This document shows, in pieces, positions 24,561 to 32,368 of a DNA stretch of 58,470 nucleotides. The translations under genes were made by a program, and so were the position numbers. Location: assembly GCA_015229045.1 (NCBI GenBank), contig JADGCJ010000010.1, forward strand, positions 1-58,470, written 5' to 3'. The stretch's first letter is position 1. Every line of letters begins with the position of its first letter. The stretch comes from Magnetococcales bacterium (GTDB lineage: Bacteria > Pseudomonadota > Magnetococcia > Magnetococcales > DC0425bin3). The notes under the pieces were generated by a model. That model ran no database searches. It worked only from the letters and a program-made list of their open reading frames with translations, and was not told where the DNA came from.

Positions 24561-26423
24561 ATGGTGTGGCATGGCGTTGCGTTGACCGGGGAGGCGCGTC
24601 GTCGGGCGGGGGCGTGGCTGTTGCTGGGATTGCTGTCGCTGGCCATGTCAAGCCTGTTTGCGCTCATGCTGGCAGCGGCACGCGCCCCGGGGTTGACGAC
24701 CTGGCCCTGGCTGGATGGCTTCTTCAGTACCGCTCTGGTCTTGCACGTCAATTTATCCGCCACGGTCTGGTTTCTGGCCTTTTCCGGCCTCTTGTGGAGC
24801 CTGGGCGGCGGTCCCGGACGCGCCGGTATGGATTGGCTGGCGTTGGGCTGCGTTGCCCTGGGCGCGTTGCTGTTGACCCTCTCGCCCTGGCTGGCCTCCG
24901 GCGATCCGGTATTGAGCGACTATCTGCCGACACTGCGCAATCCGGTGTTCTTTGCCGGATTTTTTTGTCTGTTCGCCGGGCTGGCCCTGGCTGCGATACG
25001 CGCTTTGCTGACCATCCCGCCCCTGGGTGTGATATCGGCGTTCGGGGTGGCGGGGAGTGGCTTGTTTGCCGCTGCGTTGCTCGCTTTGCTGGCTCTGGTT
25101 GCCCTGGTGGCTGCGTTTCTCCGCCTGCCGGTGGAACTGACAGGCAAGGCTTATTTCGATCCCTTGTACTGGGGAGTCGGGCATGTGTTGCAGTTTACCC
25201 ATGTCCTGTCAATGCTGACGGTCTGGCTGGTGCTGGCACGGCTCTCCGGAGTCGGCCTGCCATGGACACACCGGACAGAAAGGGGCCTTTTGTTGTTGGG
25301 ATCCGTTCCGGCACTGCTGGCTGTTTATCCCTGCCTGGCCTATGCGCCGGAATCATGGGCGTATCGCCACTTTTTTACCGCACTGATGTCCTGGGGAAGC
25401 TGGCCGGTGGTGCCCGTGCTGCTGGGAGGGCTGCTCTGGGGTCGACTGCGGCGGAGTTCTCCCCCTGATCCGGCTGGACGTGCTGCGGATACGGCCTTGT
25501 GGGGATCGGCAGGCCTGTTTGCGTCGGGTCTGGTGCTGGGCGGTCTGATCATGGGCGACACCGTGATGGTGACCGCCCACTACCACGGAACGGTGGGAGC
25601 AGTGACGCTCGCCTACATGGGCATGAGCATGGCGTTGTTGCCTGCACTGGGGTGCCCCATCCAACATCCCGTTCACGCCGGTTGGCAGGCCCGTCTGTAT
25701 GCCTCGGGTCTGCTGATCTTGTTGTTGGGGCTGGCGTGGTCGGGCATGCACGGCGCCCCGCGCAAGACCCCACTGGCCGCCCACGGACCGGACGTGGTAC
25801 GCGCCCCGGAGGGTATGGCTCTGATGGGTGCGGGAGCAACCATCGCCCTGCTTGCCACATGCCTGTTTCTGGTTCTCGCCCTGCGCGCCATGCTGGCAGG
25901 TCGCAAACGAGCCGGAAAGAGCGGGATCGGCCCGTGGCCCATGGCAGTACTGGCCATGGCTCTGATCGGTGCGGTGGGTGGCGTCATTCATAATCTGCCT
26001 GATCCGCTTCAGCCTGTGCTTGAAGAAAAACAAATGGATGCGGTCGATGTGGAGCTGACGCGGCATTTTCAGGAAGGAGTGGTCATGCTGCACGCCAAAC
26101 GCTATGAGTACGCCCTGACAGCGTTTCACTGGGTCTTGCAACGCTCTCCGGAGATGCCCGAGGCCCATGTCAACATGGGCTTCACCCTGATCGGTCTGGA
26201 GCAATATCCGGCAGCCAGGGATTTTTTCCAGACCGCCATTCGTCTGCGCTCCACTCAAGTCAACGCCTATTATGGTCTGGCCATGGCCCTGGAAGGTCTG
26301 CACGACCTCGAGGGGGCACGCGGGGCCATGCGCACCTTCATCCATTTGAGTCAATCCGCTTCGCCGTTCCTGCCCAAGGCACGTGCGGCACTCTGGGAGT
26401 GGGAACACCCTCAGCCGCGATGA
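24561..26423 (+). CDS. Haem-copper-oxidase-like membrane protein fused to TPRs
   Basis: Residues 1-480 form about 12 TM helices resembling subunit I of haem-copper oxidases. H62 (LHVNLS) and H342 fit the low-spin haem ligands, H340 the high-spin haem ligand and H208 (GVGHVLQFTH) the helix VI copper ligand. The helix VII His pair is absent: the aligned position reads YP (256-257). There is no catalytic Tyr or Glu four residues after H208. Residues about 505-615 are TPR repeats (YALTAFHWVLQRSPEMPEAH). Without a full CuB site, oxygen reduction is unlikely. Role inferred: membrane quinol-to-cytochrome electron entry. Paralogue on the other strand at 32365. Confidence 0.75.
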   Translation: MVWHGVALTGEARRRAGAWLLLGLLSLAMSSLFALMLAAARAPGLTTWPWLDGFFSTALVLHVNLSATVWFLAFSGLLWSLGGGPGRAGMDWLALGCVALGALLLTLSPWLASGDPVLSDYLPTLRNPVFFAGFFCLFAGLALAAIRALLTIPPLGVISAFGVAGSGLFAAALLALLALVALVAAFLRLPVELTGKAYFDPLYWGVGHVLQFTHVLSMLTVWLVLARLSGVGLPWTHRTERGLLLLGSVPALLAVYPCLAYAPESWAYRHFFTALMSWGSWPVVPVLLGGLLWGRLRRSSPPDPAGRAADTALWGSAGLFASGLVLGGLIMGDTVMVTAHYHGTVGAVTLAYMGMSMALLPALGCPIQHPVHAGWQARLYASGLLILLLGLAWSGMHGAPRKTPLAAHGPDVVRAPEGMALMGAGATIALLATCLFLVLALRAMLAGRKRAGKSGIGPWPMAVLAMALIGAVGGVIHNLPDPLQPVLEEKQMDAVDVELTRHFQEGVVMLHAKRYEYALTAFHWVLQRSPEMPEAHVNMGFTLIGLEQYPAARDFFQTAIRLRSTQVNAYYGLAMALEGLHDLEGARGAMRTFIHLSQSASPFLPKARAALWEWEHPQPR

Positions 26424-26437
26424 ATCTGCATCGGGTC

Positions 26438-27940
26438 TTATTGTCCTTTCGGAATGAAGCGGGCTTGCAGCCAGGCAGCGATATCCTCGGCCTCCTGACG
26501 GCTCAGGGGAACATAGGGCATGACCTGCGGTGGCGGGTTCTGGTCGTCTCTGCCCAAAAAAGCCAGGGCACGGAGTCGTTCCGGGCGATGCAACGCAACC
26601 GTCTTGGCGATCAAGGCCCCGGAGACCCGTTGGTTTCTTGGAAAGACCCAGTGACCATCCGCAAATTTCCCCTCTCCGTTGTCTCCATGGCAGTGAGCGC
26701 AGGCTCTTTCCTTGAAGAGCGTCTGTCCCAACTGTGCGTTACCCGGTTTGACGGGGGGTGTGGTCGGAAAGCTGGCATCTGGTCCTGGCACGAATGCGTG
26801 ATCAAGCGGATCTCCGGTGTCACGCTTGCGCATGAATTCGATCGACCAGCGCGAGGTTGCGGGGTCAAAACTGCCATAGGCGGTGACGTCGGCGCGACTC
26901 CCCACAGCCTTGCGCAAGATTGAATAAGGCAGAGAGGTTCCTTCGGCGAAGGTCATCTGATCGGTGATCCGCATCATGCTGTCCACGGTCATGGCGACCG
27001 TGGAAAACCCCGGAGTCGCGTAGCGTCCGGCCTGATAATCCTCCCGATTGACGTAGGCCGGCTTGCCGGTCTCCGAAAGTTTCAGTGATTTTTCATTATT
27101 ATCCATATCGGCAGATTCGCCGGGGTCATACTTGAAGCCCTCGACGGACCCTTCGGCAAAGACGATATGGGCATCATCTGCGACATGACCAGGATTGCTG
27201 CGCGAAGATTTCCAGTGCCACACATCAGCCACGTCGCCGGGCATGGCAGTGTGCATTTCCGCAACTTCGTCACCGATAGGAGCGCTCTTCGGATCCTTGG
27301 ACTCCGTCAGATTGGGATGGCAATAGCCTGCACACCCCAACCCGCCGTCACGAAAATTGCGCTGCTGGTCCACGATGGGAAACATGAACAATACCCGATC
27401 CTCGTTCTCCTTGCCTTCCAGCTCATCTGTCGCGTTGACTGGCATCGGCAGAGCGGGGTTGGGCAAAAGATGCGGCATGGTTTGCCATGCTCCCTTGGTG
27501 TAGATCCACCGTTTCCGGTTGATGGAAGCATCGCGGTTGGTGTCTTCGAATTCAACGGCAAAGTAGACATACTGAGAGTCGTAGGCCGAGGCCACGAGAA
27601 TCTCCCCAGGGCGGGTATCGTAGAATTCGCTCAACGGATAGTTGTTCATGACCCGCCCGGAAACGCGGGTGAACAGTTTCGGATTCCACTCCTTCAGGTT
27701 GCCATCCACCTGGATGGCGTTATCCGGAACACGCGGCGAGATGACCACCCGCGCATCGATGACGGCGGGGTTGGGTGTCTCCTGAAAATTCAGAAAAAGC
27801 AGATTCTCTCCGTAGTGATTATGAGAGTTCTCGGTAACAGCCAGGGAAAAATAGGTGTCGGCTGGTCGGTCGGCAGCCTTGGCCAGGGAATGGAGTCCCA
27901 CAGTCAAAAGACACACCATGAAAAATCCGGTGCTTTTCAT
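26438..27940 (-). CDS. Ethylbenzene-dehydrogenase-like haem protein with cytochrome c domain
   Basis: A signal peptide (cleavage AKA-AD, 22) is followed by a beta-sandwich domain of the EB_dh/CBM9-like type (IQVDGNLKEWNP; YVYFAVEFED; residues about 60-370). The C-terminal cytochrome c domain has CAHCH (414-418). A second haem motif in the first domain is CAGYCH (203-208), i.e. CX3CH spacing. GAGGTGA precedes ATG 27940. It converges on the oxidase-like gene with only 14 bp between stops. Likely a periplasmic electron carrier; related proteins are haem subunits of molybdoenzymes, but no molybdoenzyme is present here. Confidence 0.82.
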   Translation of the reverse strand: MKSTGFFMVCLLTVGLHSLAKAADRPADTYFSLAVTENSHNHYGENLLFLNFQETPNPAVIDARVVISPRVPDNAIQVDGNLKEWNPKLFTRVSGRVMNNYPLSEFYDTRPGEILVASAYDSQYVYFAVEFEDTNRDASINRKRWIYTKGAWQTMPHLLPNPALPMPVNATDELEGKENEDRVLFMFPIVDQQRNFRDGGLGCAGYCHPNLTESKDPKSAPIGDEVAEMHTAMPGDVADVWHWKSSRSNPGHVADDAHIVFAEGSVEGFKYDPGESADMDNNEKSLKLSETGKPAYVNREDYQAGRYATPGFSTVAMTVDSMMRITDQMTFAEGTSLPYSILRKAVGSRADVTAYGSFDPATSRWSIEFMRKRDTGDPLDHAFVPGPDASFPTTPPVKPGNAQLGQTLFKERACAHCHGDNGEGKFADGHWVFPRNQRVSGALIAKTVALHRPERLRALAFLGRDDQNPPPQVMPYVPLSRQEAEDIAAWLQARFIPKGQ

Positions 27941-28181
27941 TCTGGTCACCTCGTTGCAATATGAACCGGGCGCGACGGCAATCGACCCGCCACCGCATTG
28001 TGTACATCCGGTGGGTTGTGAGCAATGGCTTGAATGATCGAGTGTGCAGGAAATCGATTGTCGCTTGCCTGGACCCCGACGCCAAAAAGCGACCATGGAC
28101 TCCTCATCGAAGCCGTTGCTCTCTGCCATCCGATGAGATATCTTCGGCCGGGAATGAAAACCAATCTTGTGCCTCTTTTGT

Positions 28182-28202
28182 CGTAACTATTCAGCACCCG
28201 GC
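28182..28202 (+). repeat. Direct repeat at left border of glycosylation cassette
   Basis: CGTAACTATTCAG followed by CACCCGGC, directly before the GT2 start codon. The same 21 bp with one change recurs in the same orientation at 32315-32335, just at the end of the three-gene cassette. It is one end of the dispersed element family (end C). Confidence 0.75.
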
Positions 28203-28203
28203 C

Positions 28204-28917
28204 ATGACAAAAAACGTTAACCTTCATGATACAAGAAACGGCGAGGATCTCACCATCGTCATTCCCGCCAAGAACGAGGCGGCCACCATCGTGGAGATCG
28301 TTCAACGTTGCCAGCGTCACTCCCCGCACATACTGGTCCTGGATGGACAATCAACCGACGGTACCGGAGAAAAGGCCATAGCGGCCGGTGCTCGGGTAAT
28401 CAGCGTAACCCGTAATGGCAAGGGGTGCGCCATCCGGGAAGCGGTTCACCACCTCACCACCCCCTTCGTCGTTTTCATCGATGCGGATGGCTCCCATGTG
28501 GCAGAGGATATTCCCAGGCTGGTCGCCCCCCTCCGGGAGGGACACGCCGATCATGTCCAGGCCTCTCGCCTGATCGGTGGCTCCAGTGAATTCCACGGCT
28601 CCCTGAGCGCCTTTTTCCGTTTGACCGGCGGTGCCTTCATCACCACCTGCATCAACTGGCGCTTCGGCACCTGCCTGAGCGAAAGCCAGAATGGTTTCCG
28701 TGCCCTCACCACCGAGTTGTTGCGGCGGCTGGATCTGCGGGAGAGCATCACCACCATCGAACAGGAAATGGTCATCAAAACTCTGCACCATGGCGCCAGA
28801 CTGGTGGACGTCCCCAGCCACGAACACAGACGACGCTTTGGCGACTCCAAAATCCGCTTGTGGAGAGTGGCCTTCCGCTACGTTTACTCAATGATCAAGT
28901 ATCTGATCTTCAAATGA
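28204..28917 (+). CDS. Family 2 glycosyltransferase (polyprenyl-phosphate sugar synthase-like)
   Basis: The 237-aa GT-A protein contains TIVIPAKNEA near the start, the nucleotide-sugar-binding DGQSTDGT, and the metal-binding FIDADGSH, as in dolichyl-phosphate mannose synthase. There are no C-terminal TM helices; it ends with a short hydrophobic patch. ATG 28204 lies directly after a repeat and has no clear ribosome-binding site. It would load a lipid-phosphate sugar for the PMT-like enzyme at 30604. Confidence 0.85.
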   Translation: MTKNVNLHDTRNGEDLTIVIPAKNEAATIVEIVQRCQRHSPHILVLDGQSTDGTGEKAIAAGARVISVTRNGKGCAIREAVHHLTTPFVVFIDADGSHVAEDIPRLVAPLREGHADHVQASRLIGGSSEFHGSLSAFFRLTGGAFITTCINWRFGTCLSESQNGFRALTTELLRRLDLRESITTIEQEMVIKTLHHGARLVDVPSHEHRRRFGDSKIRLWRVAFRYVYSMIKYLIFK

Positions 28918-28918
28918 G

Positions 28919-30607
28919 ATGATTATCCTTGGCCTGTGGGACGGACACGATGCCGGAGCCGCCCTGTTCGAAGATGGCCGTCTGACGGCAGCCATCAACG
29001 AGGAGCGCTTGACCCGGCGCAAGCTGGAGGTTGGCTTTCCAGGCGGGGCCATTCGCGAGTGCCTGCGCATCCGGGGCCTGCTTCCCGAGCAGGTCAGTCA
29101 CGTGGCCATCTCCACCCACGACTGGGCCAAGACCCTGGGGCGCTGGCTCCCTGCCTCCCTGGAGGTTCATTACCAGGTACGGCGACGCCTCGCTCCTCCC
29201 GGTTGGCGTTCCCGGTGGACCAAACGATTGAAGTATGGCATCACCGAATGGCCCGGCAACCCTTTCACCCTGGCCCTGAGCCGACGGGTGGTTGCCGATC
29301 GGCTGCATGCCCTGGGCATCCGGGCTCCGCTGGCCTTTGTCGATCACCACGTCGCCCATGCTGCGACGGCTTTTTTGAGTGGTTATTCAAGTGCCGTGGT
29401 GATCACTCTGGATGGGGTCGGCGACGGCCATTCCGGCAGCATCAGCCGTTTCGATGGTCACCGGCTGCATCTTCTGGGGACGATCCCGGCCTCCCACTCC
29501 CTGGGAATTTTTTTTGAACATGTCACCACTCTTCTCAACATGCGAGAACTGGAAGATGAAGGCAAGGTGATGGCCCTGGCCGACCACGCCCTGCCCGTCG
29601 CCGATGAGCAAAATCCCCTGCTGAAATTGTTTCGTGTCTCGGGATTGAACATCACCTGCTCTCTGCGCGGCCAGTCCCTTTGCCGGGAGCTGGCCCGGAT
29701 CCTCTGGCGCACCCCTGCGGAACAGTTCGCCTGCATGGCGCAGCGTACCCTGGAACACCATGTTCTCCAACTGGTACGCAACGCCGTGACGCTCACCGGG
29801 GAACGGCGTGTGGTCCTGGCCGGTGGCCTGTTCGCCAACATCAAGGTCAATGGCCTGATTCGCACCATGCCGGAGGTTGACGCCTGTTTTGTCTCTCCCC
29901 ACATGGGAGACGGCGGATTGGCGGTGGGGGCGGCGGTTTACCATCACCGGCAGATGACCCCCGAGGAATCCTTCCCGGCGTTGGAACATCTCTACCTGGG
30001 GTCGTCCTTCGATGCCACTGCCATGGCAGATGCCCTGCGGGCTGCGCCGAACCTGCATCACCGTCGGGTGGACGACCCCTCGGCCGAAGCCGCCCGCTTG
30101 CTGGCGGAAGGAACCATTCTGGGTTGGTTTCAAGGGGCCATGGAGTATGGTCCCCGCGCCTTGGGAGGACGCAGCATCCTCGCCCCGGCCGACCGGCCCG
30201 GTCTGCAACGGCTGCTGAACCTCTCCCTGAAAAAACGCACCTGGTACCAGCCCTTCTGTCCCAGCATGCTGGAGTCGGAGGCTGAACGGTTACTGGCCGA
30301 CTACCAGGGTCCGCCGGACCGTTTCATGACCTCCGCCTACCATTTCCGCGAGGAGTTTCGGGAACGGCTGGCGGCTGTTTCCGGTCAGGAGGGATCGTGT
30401 CGTCCGCAGATGGTGGCACCGGGGAGTGATCCGTTTGCGCGCATTCTGCTGGAGTTGCAACGCCTCACCGGCCTGGGCGTTCTTCTCAACACCAGCTTCA
30501 ATGCGCATGGTGAACCCTTGGTGCGGACCCCCGAAGATGCCCTGCGTACCTTTCGGAGCACATCCCTGCCCTGCCTCATCATGGGCCAGCATGTGATCTG
30601 GCGATGA
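28919..30607 (+). CDS. NodU/CmcH-family carbamoyltransferase
   Basis: The 562-aa product begins with GLWDGHDAGAALF and has DHHVAHAATAF and the ATP-binding LDGVGDGHSG. The C-terminal YrdC-like part contains EYGPRALGGRSILA and NTSFNAHGEP. These are hallmarks of enzymes that O-carbamoylate sugars using carbamoyl phosphate and ATP. It begins 1 nt after the GT2 stop and overlaps the next start (ATGA). It probably modifies the glycan assembled by the flanking transferases. Confidence 0.92.
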   Translation: MIILGLWDGHDAGAALFEDGRLTAAINEERLTRRKLEVGFPGGAIRECLRIRGLLPEQVSHVAISTHDWAKTLGRWLPASLEVHYQVRRRLAPPGWRSRWTKRLKYGITEWPGNPFTLALSRRVVADRLHALGIRAPLAFVDHHVAHAATAFLSGYSSAVVITLDGVGDGHSGSISRFDGHRLHLLGTIPASHSLGIFFEHVTTLLNMRELEDEGKVMALADHALPVADEQNPLLKLFRVSGLNITCSLRGQSLCRELARILWRTPAEQFACMAQRTLEHHVLQLVRNAVTLTGERRVVLAGGLFANIKVNGLIRTMPEVDACFVSPHMGDGGLAVGAAVYHHRQMTPEESFPALEHLYLGSSFDATAMADALRAAPNLHHRRVDDPSAEAARLLAEGTILGWFQGAMEYGPRALGGRSILAPADRPGLQRLLNLSLKKRTWYQPFCPSMLESEAERLLADYQGPPDRFMTSAYHFREEFRERLAAVSGQEGSCRPQMVAPGSDPFARILLELQRLTGLGVLLNTSFNAHGEPLVRTPEDALRTFRSTSLPCLIMGQHVIWR

Positions 30608-32319
30608 AACGCCTGTCCGGCATACCGCTTCCATTGGTTGTGTCGGGGTTTACCGCAGCGGCCTGTTTTTCCATCGATCTGTTTTTCACGACACATGCGG
30701 AACGACAGGAGTGGTTGATCACCTGGACCAACACCTGTCTTGGTGGAATCGCGACCCTGATTGTTGCGGGAGTGATCCTCAACCTGGACGCCATGCGAGG
30801 ATTGCTGAAGGGCATGCCCCGGCGTGTCGCCTGGAGTGTGCCGGTCATTTTTCTCGGGGGTGCCCTCTATCCGGCCCTGACTGCACCCCAGACCCATCGC
30901 ATCTACTACGATGAAACCATCTACCTCAACATAGCCCAGAACATGACTCACCTGGGACGGACCCAGATGTGCAATGCCGGTGGTACGGACTACGGTGTCT
31001 ATCACTGTGATCGTTGGGAGTACAACAAGCAACCCAATGGTTTTCCCTTTCTTGCCAGCCTGATGTTTCGGCTTGCCGGGGTTTCGGAAACGGCGGCTTT
31101 CATTCTCAACAATCTGCTCATGGGGTTGGCCGCCCTGACGGTCATGCTGATCGGGCGCCACGTCGGCGGAAGCTGGCGCGCCGGATTGTTGGCCGCCCTG
31201 GCTGCCGTTCTCACCCCGCAAAATGCGCACTGGTACAACACGACCGCCGCCGAACCCGGAGCAGCGGTCATGACGGCAGTTGTGGTTCTGGCAACTTTTT
31301 TTCATCTCCATGAGAAATCCGCCGTCAGCCTTGTACCCCTGGTGGCATTGACTGCATTCTCGCTCCATTTTCGACCGGAATCGATTCTGATTCTGCCCGT
31401 GGTGCTGCTCACCCTCCTGATACACCGTCCACGCATGCTGTACCAACCCGTTGTTTGGGGCTGTGCAACCCTGTTCCTGTTGCTGGCATGGCCATTCGGG
31501 TTGCACATGGGGTTGTTTCACAATCACCCCTGGGGCAGCACCGGCAAGCCCTACAGTCTGGACTATCTTTTCCTCAATCTGCCGGTCAATGGCTGGCACT
31601 ACCTGGACAATCGCCATTTTCCGCTCCTGTTGACCCTTTTGGCCCTGGCGGGTCTGTTCTGGCCCGGTCAACGTCGGTTGGATCGTCTCATGGTGGGACT
31701 GTGGTTTTTGCTTTTCTGGGGGGTTTTCATTTTTTTCTATGCCGGCAGTTACACCTACGGAGCTGACATGCGTTATGCCGTGGTTTCCGCCCTCCCCCTG
31801 GCAACCCTGGCGGGTGTGGGTGCGGAACGGGTCACCCGCCTCCTGGAACAGCGATCCCGTTTGACCGGATACAAAGCTGTCGGATTGCTGGGTACGATCA
31901 TCCTCTTGACGCACCTCGCCTACCTGCCCCAGATACGCGCCACCACCTACGAGGCATGGTCCGCCAGGGCCGACCACCGTTTCGCCCGTGACATGGCGTC
32001 CAGACTCCCTCCGGAGTCCCTGGTTGTCACTCACAACCCCAACATGTTTCAACTGTGGGGTCACAACGCCGCCCAGGCCTACCTGCTGTTCTCGGACCCC
32101 CTCTATTTCGAGAGGGTGTTATCCCCGAACCATGCTGGCGGCATCTATTTTCACTTCAATTTCTGGTGCAACGTCGCCGACATCGAGCAACAGCGGTTTT
32201 GCAGGCAGATACTCGATACATTCCCTCATGACCTGATCGAAGAGCATCGGGAATTGAACCATCGCTATGCCCTGTACCGTTTGCGGATTCCAGTCCATGA
32301 CAAAAAACAACCGCCGTAA
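30604..32319 (+). CDS. PMT/ArnT-like membrane glycosyltransferase (GT39/83 type)
   Basis: This 571-aa polytopic protein has about 11-12 TM helices and an early periplasmic loop with YYDETIYLN, the acidic catalytic motif of GT-C enzymes that use polyprenyl-phosphate sugars. The C-terminal domain is soluble. Together with GT2 it forms a lipid-linked sugar transfer pair; the target may be protein (for example pilins, Thr-rich stalk or cytochromes) or lipid. Its TAA stop lies inside the left arm of a palindrome at 32317. Confidence 0.83.
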   Translation: MKRLSGIPLPLVVSGFTAAACFSIDLFFTTHAERQEWLITWTNTCLGGIATLIVAGVILNLDAMRGLLKGMPRRVAWSVPVIFLGGALYPALTAPQTHRIYYDETIYLNIAQNMTHLGRTQMCNAGGTDYGVYHCDRWEYNKQPNGFPFLASLMFRLAGVSETAAFILNNLLMGLAALTVMLIGRHVGGSWRAGLLAALAAVLTPQNAHWYNTTAAEPGAAVMTAVVVLATFFHLHEKSAVSLVPLVALTAFSLHFRPESILILPVVLLTLLIHRPRMLYQPVVWGCATLFLLLAWPFGLHMGLFHNHPWGSTGKPYSLDYLFLNLPVNGWHYLDNRHFPLLLTLLALAGLFWPGQRRLDRLMVGLWFLLFWGVFIFFYAGSYTYGADMRYAVVSALPLATLAGVGAERVTRLLEQRSRLTGYKAVGLLGTIILLTHLAYLPQIRATTYEAWSARADHRFARDMASRLPPESLVVTHNPNMFQLWGHNAAQAYLLFSDPLYFERVLSPNHAGGIYFHFNFWCNVADIEQQRFCRQILDTFPHDLIEEHRELNHRYALYRLRIPVHDKKQPP

Positions 32320-32368
32320 CTATTCAGTACCCGGCAACGAATCGAGGTCCAGGGGGCTGAATAGTTAC
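32315..32368. repeat. Palindromic element between convergent genes
   Basis: GTAACTATTCAG (32317-32328) and CTGAATAGTTAC (32357-32368) form a perfect 12-bp inverted repeat around CACCCGGC-like and GGTCCAGGGGG sequences. The stop codons of both convergent genes fall in its arms. The first 21 bp (32315-32335) are the right-hand direct repeat matching 28182-28202. Could act as a bidirectional terminator. Confidence 0.8.

Noticed and set aside
24561..26423. True cbb3 or nitric oxide reductase
   Set aside because: Missing helix VII His pair and Tyr/Glu residue; no CcoO/CcoP or NorC gene adjacent.
30385..32064. 559-codon minus-strand frame opposite the PMT-like gene
   Set aside because: Gln/Gly/His-rich low-complexity translation typical of antisense shadows; the plus-strand frame has TM helices and the GT-C motif.
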